DNA from: Hyaloscypha bicolor E
Lineage: Eukaryota > Ascomycota > Leotiomycetes > Helotiales > Hyaloscyphaceae
DNA: 64,000 bases
Reading direction: 5' to 3'
NCBI RefSeq assembly: GCF_002865645.1
Contig: NW_020194559.1
Coordinates: 1 to 64,000 of the forward strand
Shown piece after piece: positions 1 through 14,800 of this stretch. A model generated the notes under the pieces. The model was not told the origin of the DNA and ran no database searches. It worked only from the letters and a program-made list of their open reading frames with translations. Each line of letters starts with the position of its first letter. Position 1 is the first letter of the stretch. The translations under genes were made by a program, and so were the position numbers.

Positions 1-3000
1 AAGATATATAAATATACTAAAAATATTAGGAAAATATAAAATAAGTATTAATAAAAAAGAAGTTAGAATAATAGAATTAAGAAATAATTTAGAATAAAAT
101 ATTACTTCTTTTAAAACTAATCTATATTTCTTCTAAAGACTAATTGCATTTATTTAGTATTTATTAAAGTCGACTTTATATAGTATAAAACTATTTAGTT
201 AGTTAGAACTTTAAAGTAATATTTATATTTATAAAAGTAATACTAAAAATATTAAAGTATATAAAAAGAAGAATTATAAAATAGTATAAATAGGATTTAT
301 AGTACTATTATTGAGTTTGAAATAATTAATATTAAAGTTAATATAGAATATAGAAGATTAGATATTTCGAATTAATATTAAGGATATAGAAATTATTTAG
401 ATAATATTTAATAGTAATAAATAAATTAATAATAAGAATTAGTAAACTATATTAGTTTTTTAAAAGAATAACCGGTTTCTAGTAATAAAACAGTATTATA
501 ATTAGAAAAAGAATTCTATATAAAAGAAGTTCTTTATAAAAATAGAAATATATAATATATTAACTAAGCTTTAATATAAGTTTTAAGAGTAGCTATAATT
601 ATATTAAAGAAAAAGTAGGTTTTCTAGTATAAGATAGGCTTTAAATAGGCAGATATAATTTATTTAATATCTAAAAGATTTCTAGAATTATATATTATTA
701 AGTGCTTTTAGAAATAACTATTAGATTTAATAAGATTTCTTTTTTCTTTTATAAGGCTTTGGTTTAGCTATTTTATTTATATATAACTTCTAATTAGGAA
801 GTTTATTTAAATATTATAAGGAAACTTATAATAGTAGTTCAAGTTAAAGTCGAGATCTATAAATATTATAATTAAGCTTTAGACTAATATAAGCTATAAG
901 AATAGCTAAATAAAAGGGTAAATAAAGCTTTTAAAAGATTTCTAGTTTAGTAAGATATATATAAAAGGCTCTTTTTCTTTTTCTTTTTTCTTTTTATCTC
1001 TAAATATAGGTACTATTTATTATTATAGTTTGGAATTAAGAATTTATAAGATAATTTCTTAATTTTTTATTTATTTTTATACTAAAAGAAATACTTTATA
1101 TTTAATTCCCAAGATTTAGTAATAGAATCTTATATATTAAAAATACTATCTAGTAGTAGTAATTAGATAATAATAAGAAATAAGTAATAATAAAGTTTAT
1201 CTAATTTCTAGAATAATAATCTAATAATAATATTTTCTAAAAGTTATAAATAATAATTAGAAGAAAAAATTAAAAGATATATAAAAAATTAAAAATAATA
1301 AGCTTTATTTTAGGTTAAGAAAAGCTTTTATTATTAGATACTTTCTTTTAGTTCTTTATAAAAGAAATATATTTTATTTTTTCTAATTCCGGTAATTTTA
1401 GAATATATATAATAATACTAGTAGCTTTCTCGATTTCCTAAGTATTATTTTATTTATAGTACTTTATAACTATTTTCTTTTCTAGTTCTATATTTATCTT
1501 AAAATATTTATTTATAAATATATATTTATTATTAACTTTATTTTTAGAAAAGTACTAGAATTTATTTCTTTTAATAAATTACTTAAGTTAATTTCCGATA
1601 TATATTTTTTAGAATATAGTATTATTAAGTTCTTCTAATATATAGTATTCTTTTAGTTAATTTATATATCTTATTTTATATAGGCCAAGCTAGTAATATA
1701 GTAGCTTTATATTTCTTAACTTATTTTAATTTATTAATTTAATATTATATATAAGAACCAGATTTTTTTAGAAATAGGATTTAAATAAATCTAGTAAGTA
1801 ATATTAAATTATTCTTTTTCTTCTTAGTATTATTTATTTTTCTTTATTCTGGCTTCTTTAATATTTTTATCTTTTATTTATATTTATTTTATATATATTT
1901 TTAGAAGTATTTCCCTATTATAGACTTTATTTTATTTAAGTATTTTTTAAATTAGAAAGTATATTTCTATAAATAATATAGCTTTTTTACTATAAATTAT
2001 ATAAAAAAAATTCTAGTTAGTTTATATATAGTAACTCGGTTAATAAATAGAATATATAATAGTAAATTTATCTAAGGCTTCTTTTTACCTATTATAAATA
2101 TAATAAATATCTAAATAATTAGTTAATATTCTCTTTTAATTATATTATTTCCTTTGAAATTATAGGCCAAAATAATAATTCTATTAATTTCTAGCTTATT
2201 AAATTCCTAAATTACTACTTCTTTAAATTCTAATTTATTATTTATTTTAAGCTACTTAAATAAACTATATTTATAAATAATTTCTTCCTAAATAAACTTA
2301 GTAATTTTCTTATTAGTTAGATTTTTTAAAGATCTAGCCTTAATCTATTCTAAGAAGTCGTCTCTAGTAATAACTAATAAGTTATATCCTTTATAGTCTA
2401 GTAATTTAATTATATTAATTCTAAGATAATAGAAAAGAGATATAGTTTTTATTAGATATAGAGCTTCTTCTTATCTTTTTTTATTTTTATACTAATAGAT
2501 TTTATAAGTATTAATATACTTCTATATATAGTTATAGTAACTTTTCTAGTAATAATAGCTAGCTACTAAATAAAAAGTACTTTCTCTTCTAGTATATCTA
2601 ATCTTATTATATAGCTCTTTAATAATAATTTCTCTTTACTTTTAATTATTAATAATAAGTTAAAATAAATATATTTTAAATATAATTCTCTATAGTAATT
2701 AATCTCTTATATTATAATTTAAAGCTTTCTTATTTAATTTTCGAAACTCGGCTTTAGATATTTCTTCTAGTTTAGAGAGTATTATAAGGTATTATATAAT
2801 ATTCTAGTATTATTTAAAATAGCTATTATCTAAAGAATTTAGTAAAATAGTCGGGTTATTAAGTAAAATATAGAAATTAGTATTATTATTTACTATTTTA
2901 CTAAAGATTATATATAAAAGGCTATAGCCTTTATTATATAACTTCCGGATTTTATTATTTTTTAATATTACTAATTTACTTCTAGATATAATAAGGCTTT

Positions 3001-6000
3001 AATTATTAATTTCTAGTAACTAGATACTATTATTTAAATATCTAATAAAGAACTTAGAAGTCGGATTTCTTAAAATAATATTATATAACTAAACCGGAAC
3101 TACTTTCTTTAACTAAACTTTCTGTCTAATAAATATTATTCTAATAGTATTAAACTTTATTACTAACTATTTATTAATATTCTCGTTATTTTTAATATTA
3201 CCTTCTTACTATAAGTATTTTAATAATTTATTATAGTAATATACTTAGTTCCCTTAATATACTTAATTTTAAAATTAAATAATTGAATTTATACTAGCTA
3301 GTAAGTAACTAGAGTTTTAGAAAGATCTATAGCCACTTTATTTAGTTATATAACAAGTATATTAGTATCTAGTTTAAGAATAAAATAAACTTTATATAGC
3401 TAGAATTATACTTTCTATAAATACTTTACTAGCTTTTAGTATTTTCTTTTAGTAGTATTATATTTCTATTTAGTATTATTTTAGATTTTAGATTTATATT
3501 ATATAATTTTCTTTTTCTCTTTATTATTATATTAACTAAAAGTTCTGCTTTATTTATTTAGGCTAGTATTTATTACTAATATAATTATTTTCTAACTTTC
3601 TAGTAAGTTATAGTGTGATTTATAAAATATTAGAGTAATAGTAAGCTTTTCTTAAAGAATTTATATAGCTTACTTTTATTTATTATTCTAGTTCTATATT
3701 ATATTTTTCCTTATTAAGTAGTAAATGGATTTAGTAATAATTATAAAGCCTTTAATTTAAATATAATAGTAAATAATAATTCTAATAAATACCTTATCTT
3801 TAGTTATATTATTATAATATTTCTATTTTAAAATCTTAATAATTCCTGAGCTTAAAAAACTTCTTCTAAGTACTTTATAAATAAAGCTAATAATAACTAT
3901 ATTATTATAATAGAACTATAATTTTTTTCTAATACTAGCTCTAGCTTATTTAACTTTATTTAAGATTATATTTAGGTTTTAAAAATATTTAAATATAAAA
4001 TACCGAATTTCAGATAAAATAAGCTACTTATTATAATCTATATAAAGTCTCTTAATTCTAATATTATTAATAAATAATATAGTAATTTTAGGAAACAGAT
4101 TCTCTAGAATAGTTATAATAACTTATATAAACTATATAATAAAATTAGTAGCTCTCTAAGATAATATAATTATTCTTAATAATTCTAAAGATATTACAAA
4201 TATAGTTAAATTTCTATTATAAATTTCTAGTATAAGTTAATTATATCTAGAAAAGAAATTAATTAGAGAAATATAAATATATCTAATAAATTCCTTTAAG
4301 ATCTTATTAGTAAACGGAAATAAGTTAGTATTTTATAGAATTACTAAATTTATCTTTATAATAGTATTAATTAGTTTATAAGTTCTAGTAATCTTCTTTA
4401 TAACTAAGAATTATAGATTTTAGTAAGGTCTATTATATTTCTTAAGAACTCTATAATCTAAATATTCTAATAATATTTTTACTATTATTAGTACTAGAGC
4501 TTTAGAATATAGGAAATTCTTTTCTTACTAGGCTTTATATTTAATAGTCTTAATTAGAATAAATAAGCTAATATTCTTATAAACTTTTCTTATTTCTTTC
4601 TAATTAAATATAATTATATCTTCTTAATTAATTATTAATTCTTGGAATATAGCTAGTTTCTTTTTCTAGAGCTAGTTACTAATATCTAATTATTTAAAAT
4701 ATTTAGAAATAAGTTATAAATCTTTTAAAATAATTAATATCTTTAATAAAAGATAGTTTTTATATTTTCTAATATATTTCTATAAGTATTTTCTAGCTTT
4801 AAATCTCTTAAACTAGTCTAGATATCTACTAGGGCCTTCTCTAGTTTTATTATTAGTATCTACTAGTTAAATCTTTTTATTTTTTATTTTATATATTTCT
4901 GTAATTAGAAATAAACTATAATTATTATTCTTTTCTTTAAAAGCTATAGCTATTTTCTCTAGTATTCTTTTTATCTAATTTCCGGAATTTATAACTTTTT
5001 TACTTAGCTTCTTTTTAGTTAAGTATAGAGAGTATCTTTTTATTTAGTATTTTAATATATCTTCTTTAAGCTTTTATATATTTCAGAATTCTTTCTAGTT
5101 TTAAGTTTAATATTTCTTAACTTCAGAAATATATTTCTTTATTATTAGAAGATATTACTTTATTTCTTTTTTAGAAATATTTTATTTAATATTCTTTTTA
5201 TTTCTTTTTCTATTAATTCTAGAACTACTTTTAATAATACTCTAATTAGAGCCTTTTCTATTTTAGTTTCTTTAAAAATATTATTAATTTTCTGAACTTC
5301 TAAACCTAAAATAAAAGAATCTATAGAAAATTCCGGTATTTTTCTATTTCTTTTAATATTATTACTAGTTATAATACTAGACTCTATTTTTTCTTTTTAC
5401 CTTTAGTTTTTTACTTTATATTACTTAATTTCTTAATCCTAGAAGCTTAGTATTTTTAAATTATTACTTTTTTCTATTTTTTAGTATTTTTTAAAAATAA
5501 AATAATTATAATAATATAGATATTCTAGTTATTTTTAGAATTAGTAAATCTTCTATTTTATAAATTATTACTTTTATATATAATATTTATTTTTATCTTT
5601 ACTAAAAATAATTAACTAAATAAAATCTTTAAAGTTTTTTTAACTAGAAAAAAATATTTTTATATTTTATTTTATTTATAACTTTAGTTTTAAGCTTTAC
5701 TATTTCTATAAATCCAAATTTTATTCTAGTAATAATAGATATTTAATAATTTATAATATTATATATTATTTTACTAATATTTCTAGAGATCTTTTCGGGA
5801 AGAATATTAATTTTAGCTCTAGTATTAATTATTTCTTTATATTTGATATTTCTTTAAAATTCTCGAAATATAAATTAGAAATATAGAAATTATATAATAT
5901 ATTTATAAGCTAGTAATATTCGAATATTAATATTATTACTTTTAAATTAAATAATTCTATTAGTATTAGATATCTAAGCTAGTATTTCTAATTTCTTAAA

Positions 6001-9000
6001 TATTCTATTTATTATATAAGTTATAGCTACTAGTTCTATAGATTTTCTAATATATCTAACTATATTTAATATAATAATATTTCCTATTTATAAAATAGTA
6101 AAATAAAGAATATTATTTCTAATTTATTAGTTCTAAAATATAATAGCTAGATCTAGTATTTTTAAGATATTAATAAGTATTCTCGTTTTTTTCTAAGTCT
6201 TTAAAAGTAAAATAGTTACTTTTTTTAGTAGCCTTATTAGAATATTATTAACTTTAGAAGTTCTATACTTATTATAATTAAAAGTATACTAGATTTCTAA
6301 TTCGTTTTATTTATTTCCGAAAGTATTAATATTTATATTTTTAGCTAGGCTATTTCCTTATTTATTACTTCTTGAAATAATATTCTTCTAGCCTCTTATA
6401 TAAGATAGCTTTTCTTTTATTCTAGCTTGTTTTTAGAAAATCTTTTTAGCTATTTCTATTTCTTTTTTCTTTTTCTTTAATAAGAAATCTATTATAGTAT
6501 TAATAGAAATATTATTTATAACTAAATCTTAATACTATTTATTAATTTTAGAATCTAAAGTATTAGTAATTTCAATATAATTTTCTTTAAGGTAAAGTAG
6601 CTAATTAGATTCCCTAAATATAACTTACTTATTCTTATATATAAATTCCGATTAGCTAGTTCTCTTTCTCTTTTCTTGCCTAGTAAACTAGATATCCTTT
6701 ATTAATCTCTAGATATTTTTAGATTAAGTATTTAAGTTATAATTAAATTTTCCTTTTTAGATTTAGGAAATAATTTAGTTAAATTACTAGTACTTACTAG
6801 TAAGAAAAAAGGAAATACTTTTTTATCTAGGCTTAAATAGCTCTTTATATTATTTTCTATTAAATTAGTAAATATATTTATAATTTATAAGTTCTTTTAT
6901 TAATAGGTAATAAAACTAAAAGATATAAATATATTCTAAATTAATATTATTATTCTTATTTCTATTATAGTATTTATAATAAATTTATTTTCTTAATTCT
7001 AGATTTATATTATAGGCTATATTAACTTAAGTAGTATTTTCTAATTATATTTAAGACTAACTTTTTTTAGAATATAGTTATTTAGATTCTTTATCTATTT
7101 TAGCTTAATTACTATAGCTACTATAATATTCTTTATATTCTCTATTATAACTTTTAATATATTTTCTTTAAAAATCTGAATTATATTTACTAGGCTATTA
7201 ATATTATTATATTTATTATAATTAACTAGATTATATAAATAGGCTATAAATATTTTTCCGAATTATAATAGTAGCTATATTAAGTTATTTTTATAGGTTC
7301 TTTTAAATTATAATAATAATAAATAGTTTTTCTAGACTTCTTACTAGCTAGTTAATATTATTTTCTTTAGATTTATTACTTTTAATAGGTTTTATATAAT
7401 TAGCTATAAGTTAGGTTCTTTTTTTATTTATATATATAGTAGCTTTAGGAAATATAATAGGTGAAACTAGTAAAAAGTAATTATTTTCTGGCTTAAAAAT
7501 TATATTATAAACTATTATATCTAAATATTCTTATTTAAGTCTAAATATATCTAGATTATTAGTAATATTAAAATAATATTTCTTCTTTTTATATTAATAG
7601 AATATTATTACTTTTTTATATATTTTACTATATTTATAAATAGAAATATCTATAGGCTTGAAATTTATATCTTTAAAAATATAATTCTTTACTAGAATAA
7701 ATAATTCTTTTATAAATTCTCGATACTAAATAATTTTATTTATTTCTTTTCTTTTTAGTAATTTCTTTAATATTTTATTAAATATATTAATATAAAACTT
7801 AAAAGAAATTTCTTTATTCTAAACTTATATAATAATTTAATTAAGAAAGTTATAGCTAATTTTAAGTATTTTCTAGTTATACTTTTGAAATTCCTTTAAT
7901 AAAGTATTAAAGAACTTAGTTTTCTAGTAATTTTCTAGATTATTAATATAATATTCCGGTATAGCTTTAATCTAATTCTTATAAATAGAAGAAATATAAT
8001 AAATAATTCTCTTTCTTTTAGTATTATTAGAAATATAATAATTCTTATATATATTTATATATTATTTTAAAAATATAGAAATATTACTTTCCTGAAACTA
8101 TAATATTTTAGAAGCTTTTATAAGTAGTAGATTTAAATTTAGTACTAGTATATATTTATTTTTAGCTATATTAATCTTAATAATTTCTTCTATAATTAAT
8201 TATAGAGTTTCTATATCTGAGATTTCTACTAATAAGATTTCTAAAAAGCTAACTTCCTATTTAAGTATATTTTTTAGTTTAGGAACCGGAATTTAAAAGA
8301 AACTAGTTAATAATAATAGATATAATCTAGATTTAAGTTTTAATATTAGTAATAATATAATAATAGTTTTTCTAGTTTTATTTCTATTACTTATATTCTC
8401 TTTTCTATTTTATTAGCTTAATATCTATAGTATTTTCCCTTAATTTCGCTAAACTAGATATATTTTATAGTACTATTAATAAATATAATAAAAATAATAA
8501 TAATAAAAATAATTTCTTTAATTTTATTATTTTCCCTGAATTTTCCTTATTATTTCTATTTAGTAATCTTTCTTTTTTCTAGAGGCTTCTCTAATTTATC
8601 TATATAATTTCTTATTTCTAATTTCTTATTTCTAATTTCTTATTTCTAATTTCTTATTTCTAATTTCTTTTTAATTTTTTCTAATTTCTATTTATTATCT
8701 TACTTAAAATTAAGAATATTTCCTATTTTAGATATTTTTTTCGGACTTAGAAATAAGCTTTATTACTAAGATTAAAGCTACTTTAATTCCGACTTTTACT
8801 ATAACTAAAAATAATATATAAATTAATAGTATAATTTTATTTCTATATATTAAAGTCTATTTCTAATTAAGATCTAACTTATATTATCTTAATATAATAT
8901 TTCCTATTTTATTTTCTTTACTTTTTTTTCTTTTATAATTAGCCTCTATTTTTATTACTTTTATATACTATACTAGTAATTATATCTTATAGCTAACTTA

Positions 9001-9500
9001 TATTTAAGTTACTAGATATATTAGAAATTAATATAAGATACTAAAATTAATATTTATATATTTTTAATATTTTGGCTTTAGGCTTAAGATATTATAATAG
9101 TTCTTTTTCTCTTCTAACTTACTAAGCTAATAATTCGCCTTATAGATATTTCTTAGAATTTTATAAGAGTATTATCTTAACTATAAAGTTTCTATTATAA
9201 GAGAGAAACTATAATAAAACAAAAACCTATATAAAGTATATTAGAGTATAAAATATAACTTAATAGTAAAATAATAAATTAAAAGTATAAATAGTAAAGT
9301 ATAAATAGTATATAATATATAAAAGCTTAATTAATTAAATATTTATAAAGAATTATTCTTTAAGTCTATAGAAAAACTAGCTTTCTTATATAATTTTTGC
9401 AAGTTATATATAAAAGGCTATAGCCTTTACTATATAATCTAAACCTTAAAACTACTAAAATAATATAATTTTTAATAAGTATAGCCTGCTATACTATATC
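1..9500 (-). mobile_element. RIP-degraded Ty3/Gypsy element, copy A (left end outside window)
   Basis: The minus strand reads as a heavily mutated gag-pol. Around 4060-4480 a reverse transcriptase is legible: a block resembling FLV.KK...Y.LIN, then SLI.FFSRY.Q and FPKI..LFINNI, where the family has F(L/V)DDI; the catalytic DD pair reads NN at 4063-4068. Around 2080-2760 an integrase follows, with D.KGYNLLV.TRDDF and a KGN..IKRE block. RT before integrase is the Ty3/Gypsy order. Nearly every Trp and Gln position is TAG or TAA, as RIP produces. The same sequence recurs at 23178-39202, so the repeat itself is certain. No LTR was found: the left end lies outside the window and the right end (about 9500, after a tatagcctgctatacta block) is set only by where homology with copy B stops. 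Confidence 0.8.
8606..8661. repeat. 14-bp tandem repeat, 4 copies, in copy A only
   Basis: Four head-to-tail exact copies of aatttcttatttct. The matching place in copy B (about 31,800) has a single unit, so the array expanded, or contracted in B, after the two copies separated. Confidence 0.85.
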
Positions 9501-11112
9501 TAATTCCCTATTTATTTGTACTTATTTCCTAAATACTAAAAATAATAGAAAAATTCTATTTAGAATCCGAAATAATAAAATATTTAGAATCTTTTTCTAT
9601 TAGTTAATCTAATTTCTTTTCTATATATCTAAAATAAAACTTATTACCCTTAAATAGTCTTATTTTATATTTCCGAACTTACTTAAAAATAATTCAAACC
9701 CGCTAAACTATATTCTTATACTAAATTTAATATAGTTCTCTATATTAATTAGTATTTGCCTTTAATTATTACTTAATTTCCGCCTTTACTATAGGATATT
9801 AAGGAGACTTATTATAGCGAATTATATTATAAATTATACTAATATATTCTAAATAAATAGCTCTTTTAAATTTCATATTATTTATAGTATTCTTAAATTA
9901 ATCTTTAATAGGAAAGGAAAGCTCTAGATAAAAGGCTTTAATAATCTTATAAGAGACTTTATTTTTATATATTTTATCCTTAATAGTAACTAGACTTATA
10001 GGAATTATAGTAAAAGGCCTATTAAATAGTAAATTATTATTAAGCTATTCTTTAACTTATATATTATTCGAGAATTAATGCTTTTCTATAATTCCAGATT
10101 TATAAATTACTTAGCTAAAGGCATTTATTTATCTAGTTATATAAATTATATTTGAAGTCTTTTTTTCTACTATTTTTAATAAATACTCGCTTAATTTCTT
10201 AGCTATTTCTAGCTTAAATTTATTAGAAATAAAGAAGTAATTAATATCTTTAAAGAACTTCTTACTAAAAATAATAGCCTTTTTACGATTTATAAGAAAA
10301 ATATAGCTAATATTTCAATACTTTTTACTAAGGTAAAATTTGCTACTTAAAGCTTTAGTAATAGCTAGATCTTTAGTATTACTTTTATATTAATTATAAT
10401 TAATATTTCTAGAAGTAAAGTATTAGACTAGCTAAGGGTAAGTAACTAGGTAAATAGGGTATTTATTTAATACCTTATAAAATCCGAGCTATATTAGTAA
10501 ATCTACTATTAAGAGTTAAGAGACTAAGGTAAAGTAGCTATTACTAAGATTTCTATATATTAATATATTATTTTTTTAGAAATAAAACTATAATATCTTT
10601 ATTTCTTTTATTAAAAGTTTTTAAATACTAAGCTTTTTAATTTACTTTAGGTAATTCTTCTTATAAATATAGTTATTTATATTTAGATTAGTAATACTAG
10701 ACTTAGAAATAGAAATTATAGTATTAAATTAGAGCTATAAATTAGGGCGGAATTAATTAGAAATATAATATTTATATTTATACTATTTATTTTCTTATAT
10801 TTTAAAAAAGAAATCCCGTATTTCCTTATTTATTTAAGTAACGGAAATATACTTTTTATTTTTAGTAACTTTATAGATCTTAGTAATTAGCTTTAAAGTA
10901 TCCTTAATATCTTATATATTAATAGAAAAAATATTAGTAAGTTACTAAATATATTCTATATAAGAAGCTTTAAGGAATCTATTATTAACTCTATAGTATT
11001 CTCACTTATAAATAAGTTCTAAAATACTACTATATACTTTCTTAAAAATATACTTATTTTACTAAGTAAGTATTAATTTCTATTTAGCTAGTATTTTATA
11101 GGTATATTTAAT
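9501..11112 (-). pseudogene. Unrecognised decayed minus-strand reading frame, left part
   Basis: This AT-rich stretch lies between copy A and the 5' LTR of the second Gypsy element. On the minus strand from about 10,500 down to about 9,780 one frame runs for roughly 240 codons if TAG/TAA are read as mutated Trp/Gln. Legible pieces are FLINRKKAIIFSKKFF, NAFS.VIYKSGIIEKH and NNNLLFNRPFTIIPISL. I do not recognise the family. It could be a transposase or nuclease of another mobile element or a RIP-mutated host gene. The LTR element inserted to its right; sequence resuming at 21453 may be the same unit. Confidence 0.4.
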
Positions 11113-11219
11113 TACTAGAGAATCACGTTCTCGCTTAGTCTTACTCAGATAGTAACTTCTTGCTAGACAGAATTTATTAAGCTTTATAACATACTCAAGA
11201 TTCCAGAGCTTGCCTAGTA
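11113..11219 (+). repeat. 5' LTR (107 bp) of the 11.1-21.4 kb Gypsy element
   Basis: It aligns without gaps to 21341-21447. It begins TACTAG and ends CTAGTA, a perfect 6-bp inverted terminal repeat that defines the ends. The shared core includes ctagacagaatt.attaagc and agagcttgcctagta. Nearly all differences from the 3' copy are C-to-T or G-to-A. It is preceded by the target duplication TTAAT. Confidence 0.9.
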
Positions 11220-11801
11220 ATCTGGTAGTAATACCTGTAAAACCAGCTTTCTAGATCGATTTATTAAAAAAGAAAGCAACTAGCCTTTGGGCAACTAGCT
11301 TATACTACTAGTTCACGATTTATAGACACCAGAATTCGATTCAGACCTGACCTCTGCTTCTGCTGCGACCGAGGTATTGCTTTAGTAAGTTATTACCAGA
11401 TACATATTACCTTGGTATAAACCTTAATATAATTCAATTATTACTAATCCTCGTTTTTTATTATTTTATAATTATTTCTATTAAATAGAATCCCTATAGT
11501 ATTAAATTCTATTAATTCCGATTAGTTTCTTAATCTATATTACCTTATAGCCGTCCTCACTAATCAGAATACCCATTTCCATATATCCTAGCTAGGAGCC
11601 ACCGATCTCGCTATATAACTCAAGGCCTTCTGCGAAACCGGCTACGATTTCGCAAGCTATATCTCTCCAGGAACCTTTGCGGCATTCAAATGAATTAGTA
11701 AAGAAATCGAGAGAGATCCCTCCCCTATATAATTACAAACCCGGGCTAGATCGGAAAGTACCCCGGATTTAGTAACATAATTCCCAGAAGCCTGGATTCA
11801 T

Positions 11802-14800
11802 ATGAAAGCTATATTCAGAGCTACCGTTCGCAGATTCGAATACCTTCTCGATCTCGAACCTATATCTTCGGACTCTAGTAATTCTGGATTTAATAGACCC
11901 TCAAATCAGAAAACCCCTTCAGGATTTACCCCAGCTAGTACCCCTAATATACCGGAAGAAAGCCTACTAATTAATAATCCTTATGACCTAATCGAAAACA
12001 TAAGTAAATATAATACCAGAGGAAGTAGAAGTAATTAGAATCCGAATAACCCTGCTCCCGGAATTCTACTATAAATAAATCCCAATAATTAATAAGCTAT
12101 TATTTTAATAGTTACGAATATTATTTACTAGCTTTAATAAAATAATACTGCTACTACTATTCTATAGTAAGAACCCCAGCAGAACCAGAACTAAAACACC
12201 TATATCCGGCCAGAGGATATAGAAGTCTTTAATCCAGACCTAAAGGATATTAAAGTTAACGGTTCAGGAATTATTAGTATTAGAAAGCTTATGGTATATA
12301 CTAATATCTATATTTTTATAAACCGGATTCGGGAAATTACAAATAAGAAAAGTAATTAAGTAATTCAAGAAAACTAGACCTTATAGCTTTATAGTAAAGG
12401 AATTATATAATATATTTATAAACTTTCTAATCTAGAACAAGATCTCCTAACTAATGCTTTAGTTAATAAGATCTATAGTATACTTATAAAATAATTCAAG
12501 GAATTAGTAAGTAGTATAATAAAAAATATAAGAAAGAGTTAGTTTGGTCTAGTTAATTTCTAGAAAAAAAAATCTATATATAGCTTTATATAAACTATAT
12601 TCCAATATATAAAGGCTACCGGAATAGAGTCAGATTTCTTTTAGCTAACTATAGTATATAATATACTAGAGTTATCTATTTAAGCAAATATTTCTATACT
12701 AATAGAATTAATAGCTAAAGGAAAATAAAAATAAAAAATAGATTTCAAATTAATTCTTTTCGAGAATATAATAGAAAAAGCAAATACTAATAATTAATAC
12801 TTCTTAAAAGGCAAGTAGCTTTAATTCACTAGCTATAGCTCTTTATATTTCGGTTCTTATTAATTTCAGAATTTCTAGTATTCTCAGAATTAGTTTCCTT
12901 AAACTATATACTAGAATAATTTCTAGTAATTTTTCTAGTATCCTTAATAGTTCCAGAATTACTAAGGCTATTATAGCCGAAATGATTTTAATAATTAAGG
13001 TTATAAAGGATTTCAAGCTAGTTAAGGTTTCTAATAAAGCTATATTAATTACTCCTAAAATCAGAATTCTAATTAGTAATAGGGAGCCCAAAAAGCTTTA
13101 CTAGCTTCCCGTTTATAGCTATAAATCACTAACGGAAACGAATTTATACCAAGAAATTAAGGTAGTTTTAAACCCCGTAATATAGGAAATTATTAGTACT
13201 TTTTATACTAATAGTATATTTATTTTAGTATTAAGCTTAATAAGAAGAAATTCCAGGAATCTGAGAGTAGTAATTTATTTTATAAAGAATCTATTAAACC
13301 GCTTGCAAATTTCGGTAAAAAAGACTATAAAATTAACTATATATATAATTATAATAAGAAAACTTTTAAGAATAGACTTATTAGAAACTTTACTACTATA
13401 AATTTCGCTTTAGTAAATAAAATTAAGAAGGAAATCACATATAAGAAATACAAGAAATTATTCTCTAGTAATAATTAGTTATATAAACATATTTATAAAG
13501 ATAATTATAAGTGCCTAGAAATTCTAAAATTAAGTAAGAACTAGCTAATAATTAAATTAGATACTAAAGAATTTACTAAAAAGTTATTAGTAATAGTTTT
13601 TAATATAATTCCAGTTATTAAATCTATAATAAATTCGAAATTAGATATTAGAACCGGATTTAGTTTCAAAAACTAATACTTTATAACTATAATATTTAAG
13701 TTTTCTATTAATAATATTTCTTATAAAATATATATAAATATAGGATACTTAGTAACTCTAATTAACCGGAAATAATTAATAACTAACTAACCTAATATCC
13801 TATTTCGGATTATATTAAAGCCGCTATCTATTAAAGAAATTAGAAATAAGATTTAGTTACAGGAATATATAATACTAGATATGTTTTTCCCGGATATAGA
13901 TATTAAAACTAGTAAAAAGATTTTGGCTAAGATTATAAAAGAAGTATATTTTACTAATAACCTAGTAATAAAACTTCTTATTAGTATAAATATTATAGTT
14001 CCAGAAAATATTAATATTATAATCTCTAAGAAATCTAGATATATTAGAAGCTATAGTACTAATATCCTAATTAAAGTTTCCTAAAAAAAAGATATCTCGA
14101 AATCTCTAGTCTATATAATAGCGGGCCTTATAATTCCTGCTTTTATATTAATAGTAATTCCTATTTATTATTTAGTAATTATTAAGAATTAAGATCTATT
14201 ATTTAAACCTAATAAAATACTAGTAATTCTATTTATCTAATTAATAAATAGTAATATAAAAATAATACTAACCAGAAATAATTTAGTAAAGCTAGTATTC
14301 TTGCCTTATAATTTTCGTCTAGGAAACCTTATAAATATTAAGTATAATAATAAATTCCCTATTCTAAATATAGAAATCACGGATTTAGCCGCCTATTTCC
14401 TAAAGAATTCTATTATAAAGATCTCTTAAATATACTTTAAGGATTCTAAAATAGAGATAAAGTACTATACTAGTACTATAATTTACAGGAATAAAGAAAC
14501 TACTAGAATATTTTCTAATCTTCTAGATAAGTTCCCGAAAAACCTTTTTAATAATATTAGATTTATTAATTTACTAGAAAATTATTAAATAAAGATTAAT
14601 CTATATCCTAATTAAATAAATAAGATTTCTAGTAAAACGAAAATCTATAAGGCTAGAATTTATAATCGAGAAATTATTAATAAGATATATAGAAAGCTAG
14701 AAGCTTAGGACAGGCTATACTAAATAAAATAGTAGGTTCTTATAGCTTTTCTAATATTTATTATTTATAAGTATATACCTAGATAGAAATAGCTAATAAG

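Noticed and set aside
12843..13091. 82-codon minus-strand Leu/Ile-rich frame
   Set aside because: Antisense of the gag-pol interval; Leu/Ile richness is typical of AT-rich non-coding frames.
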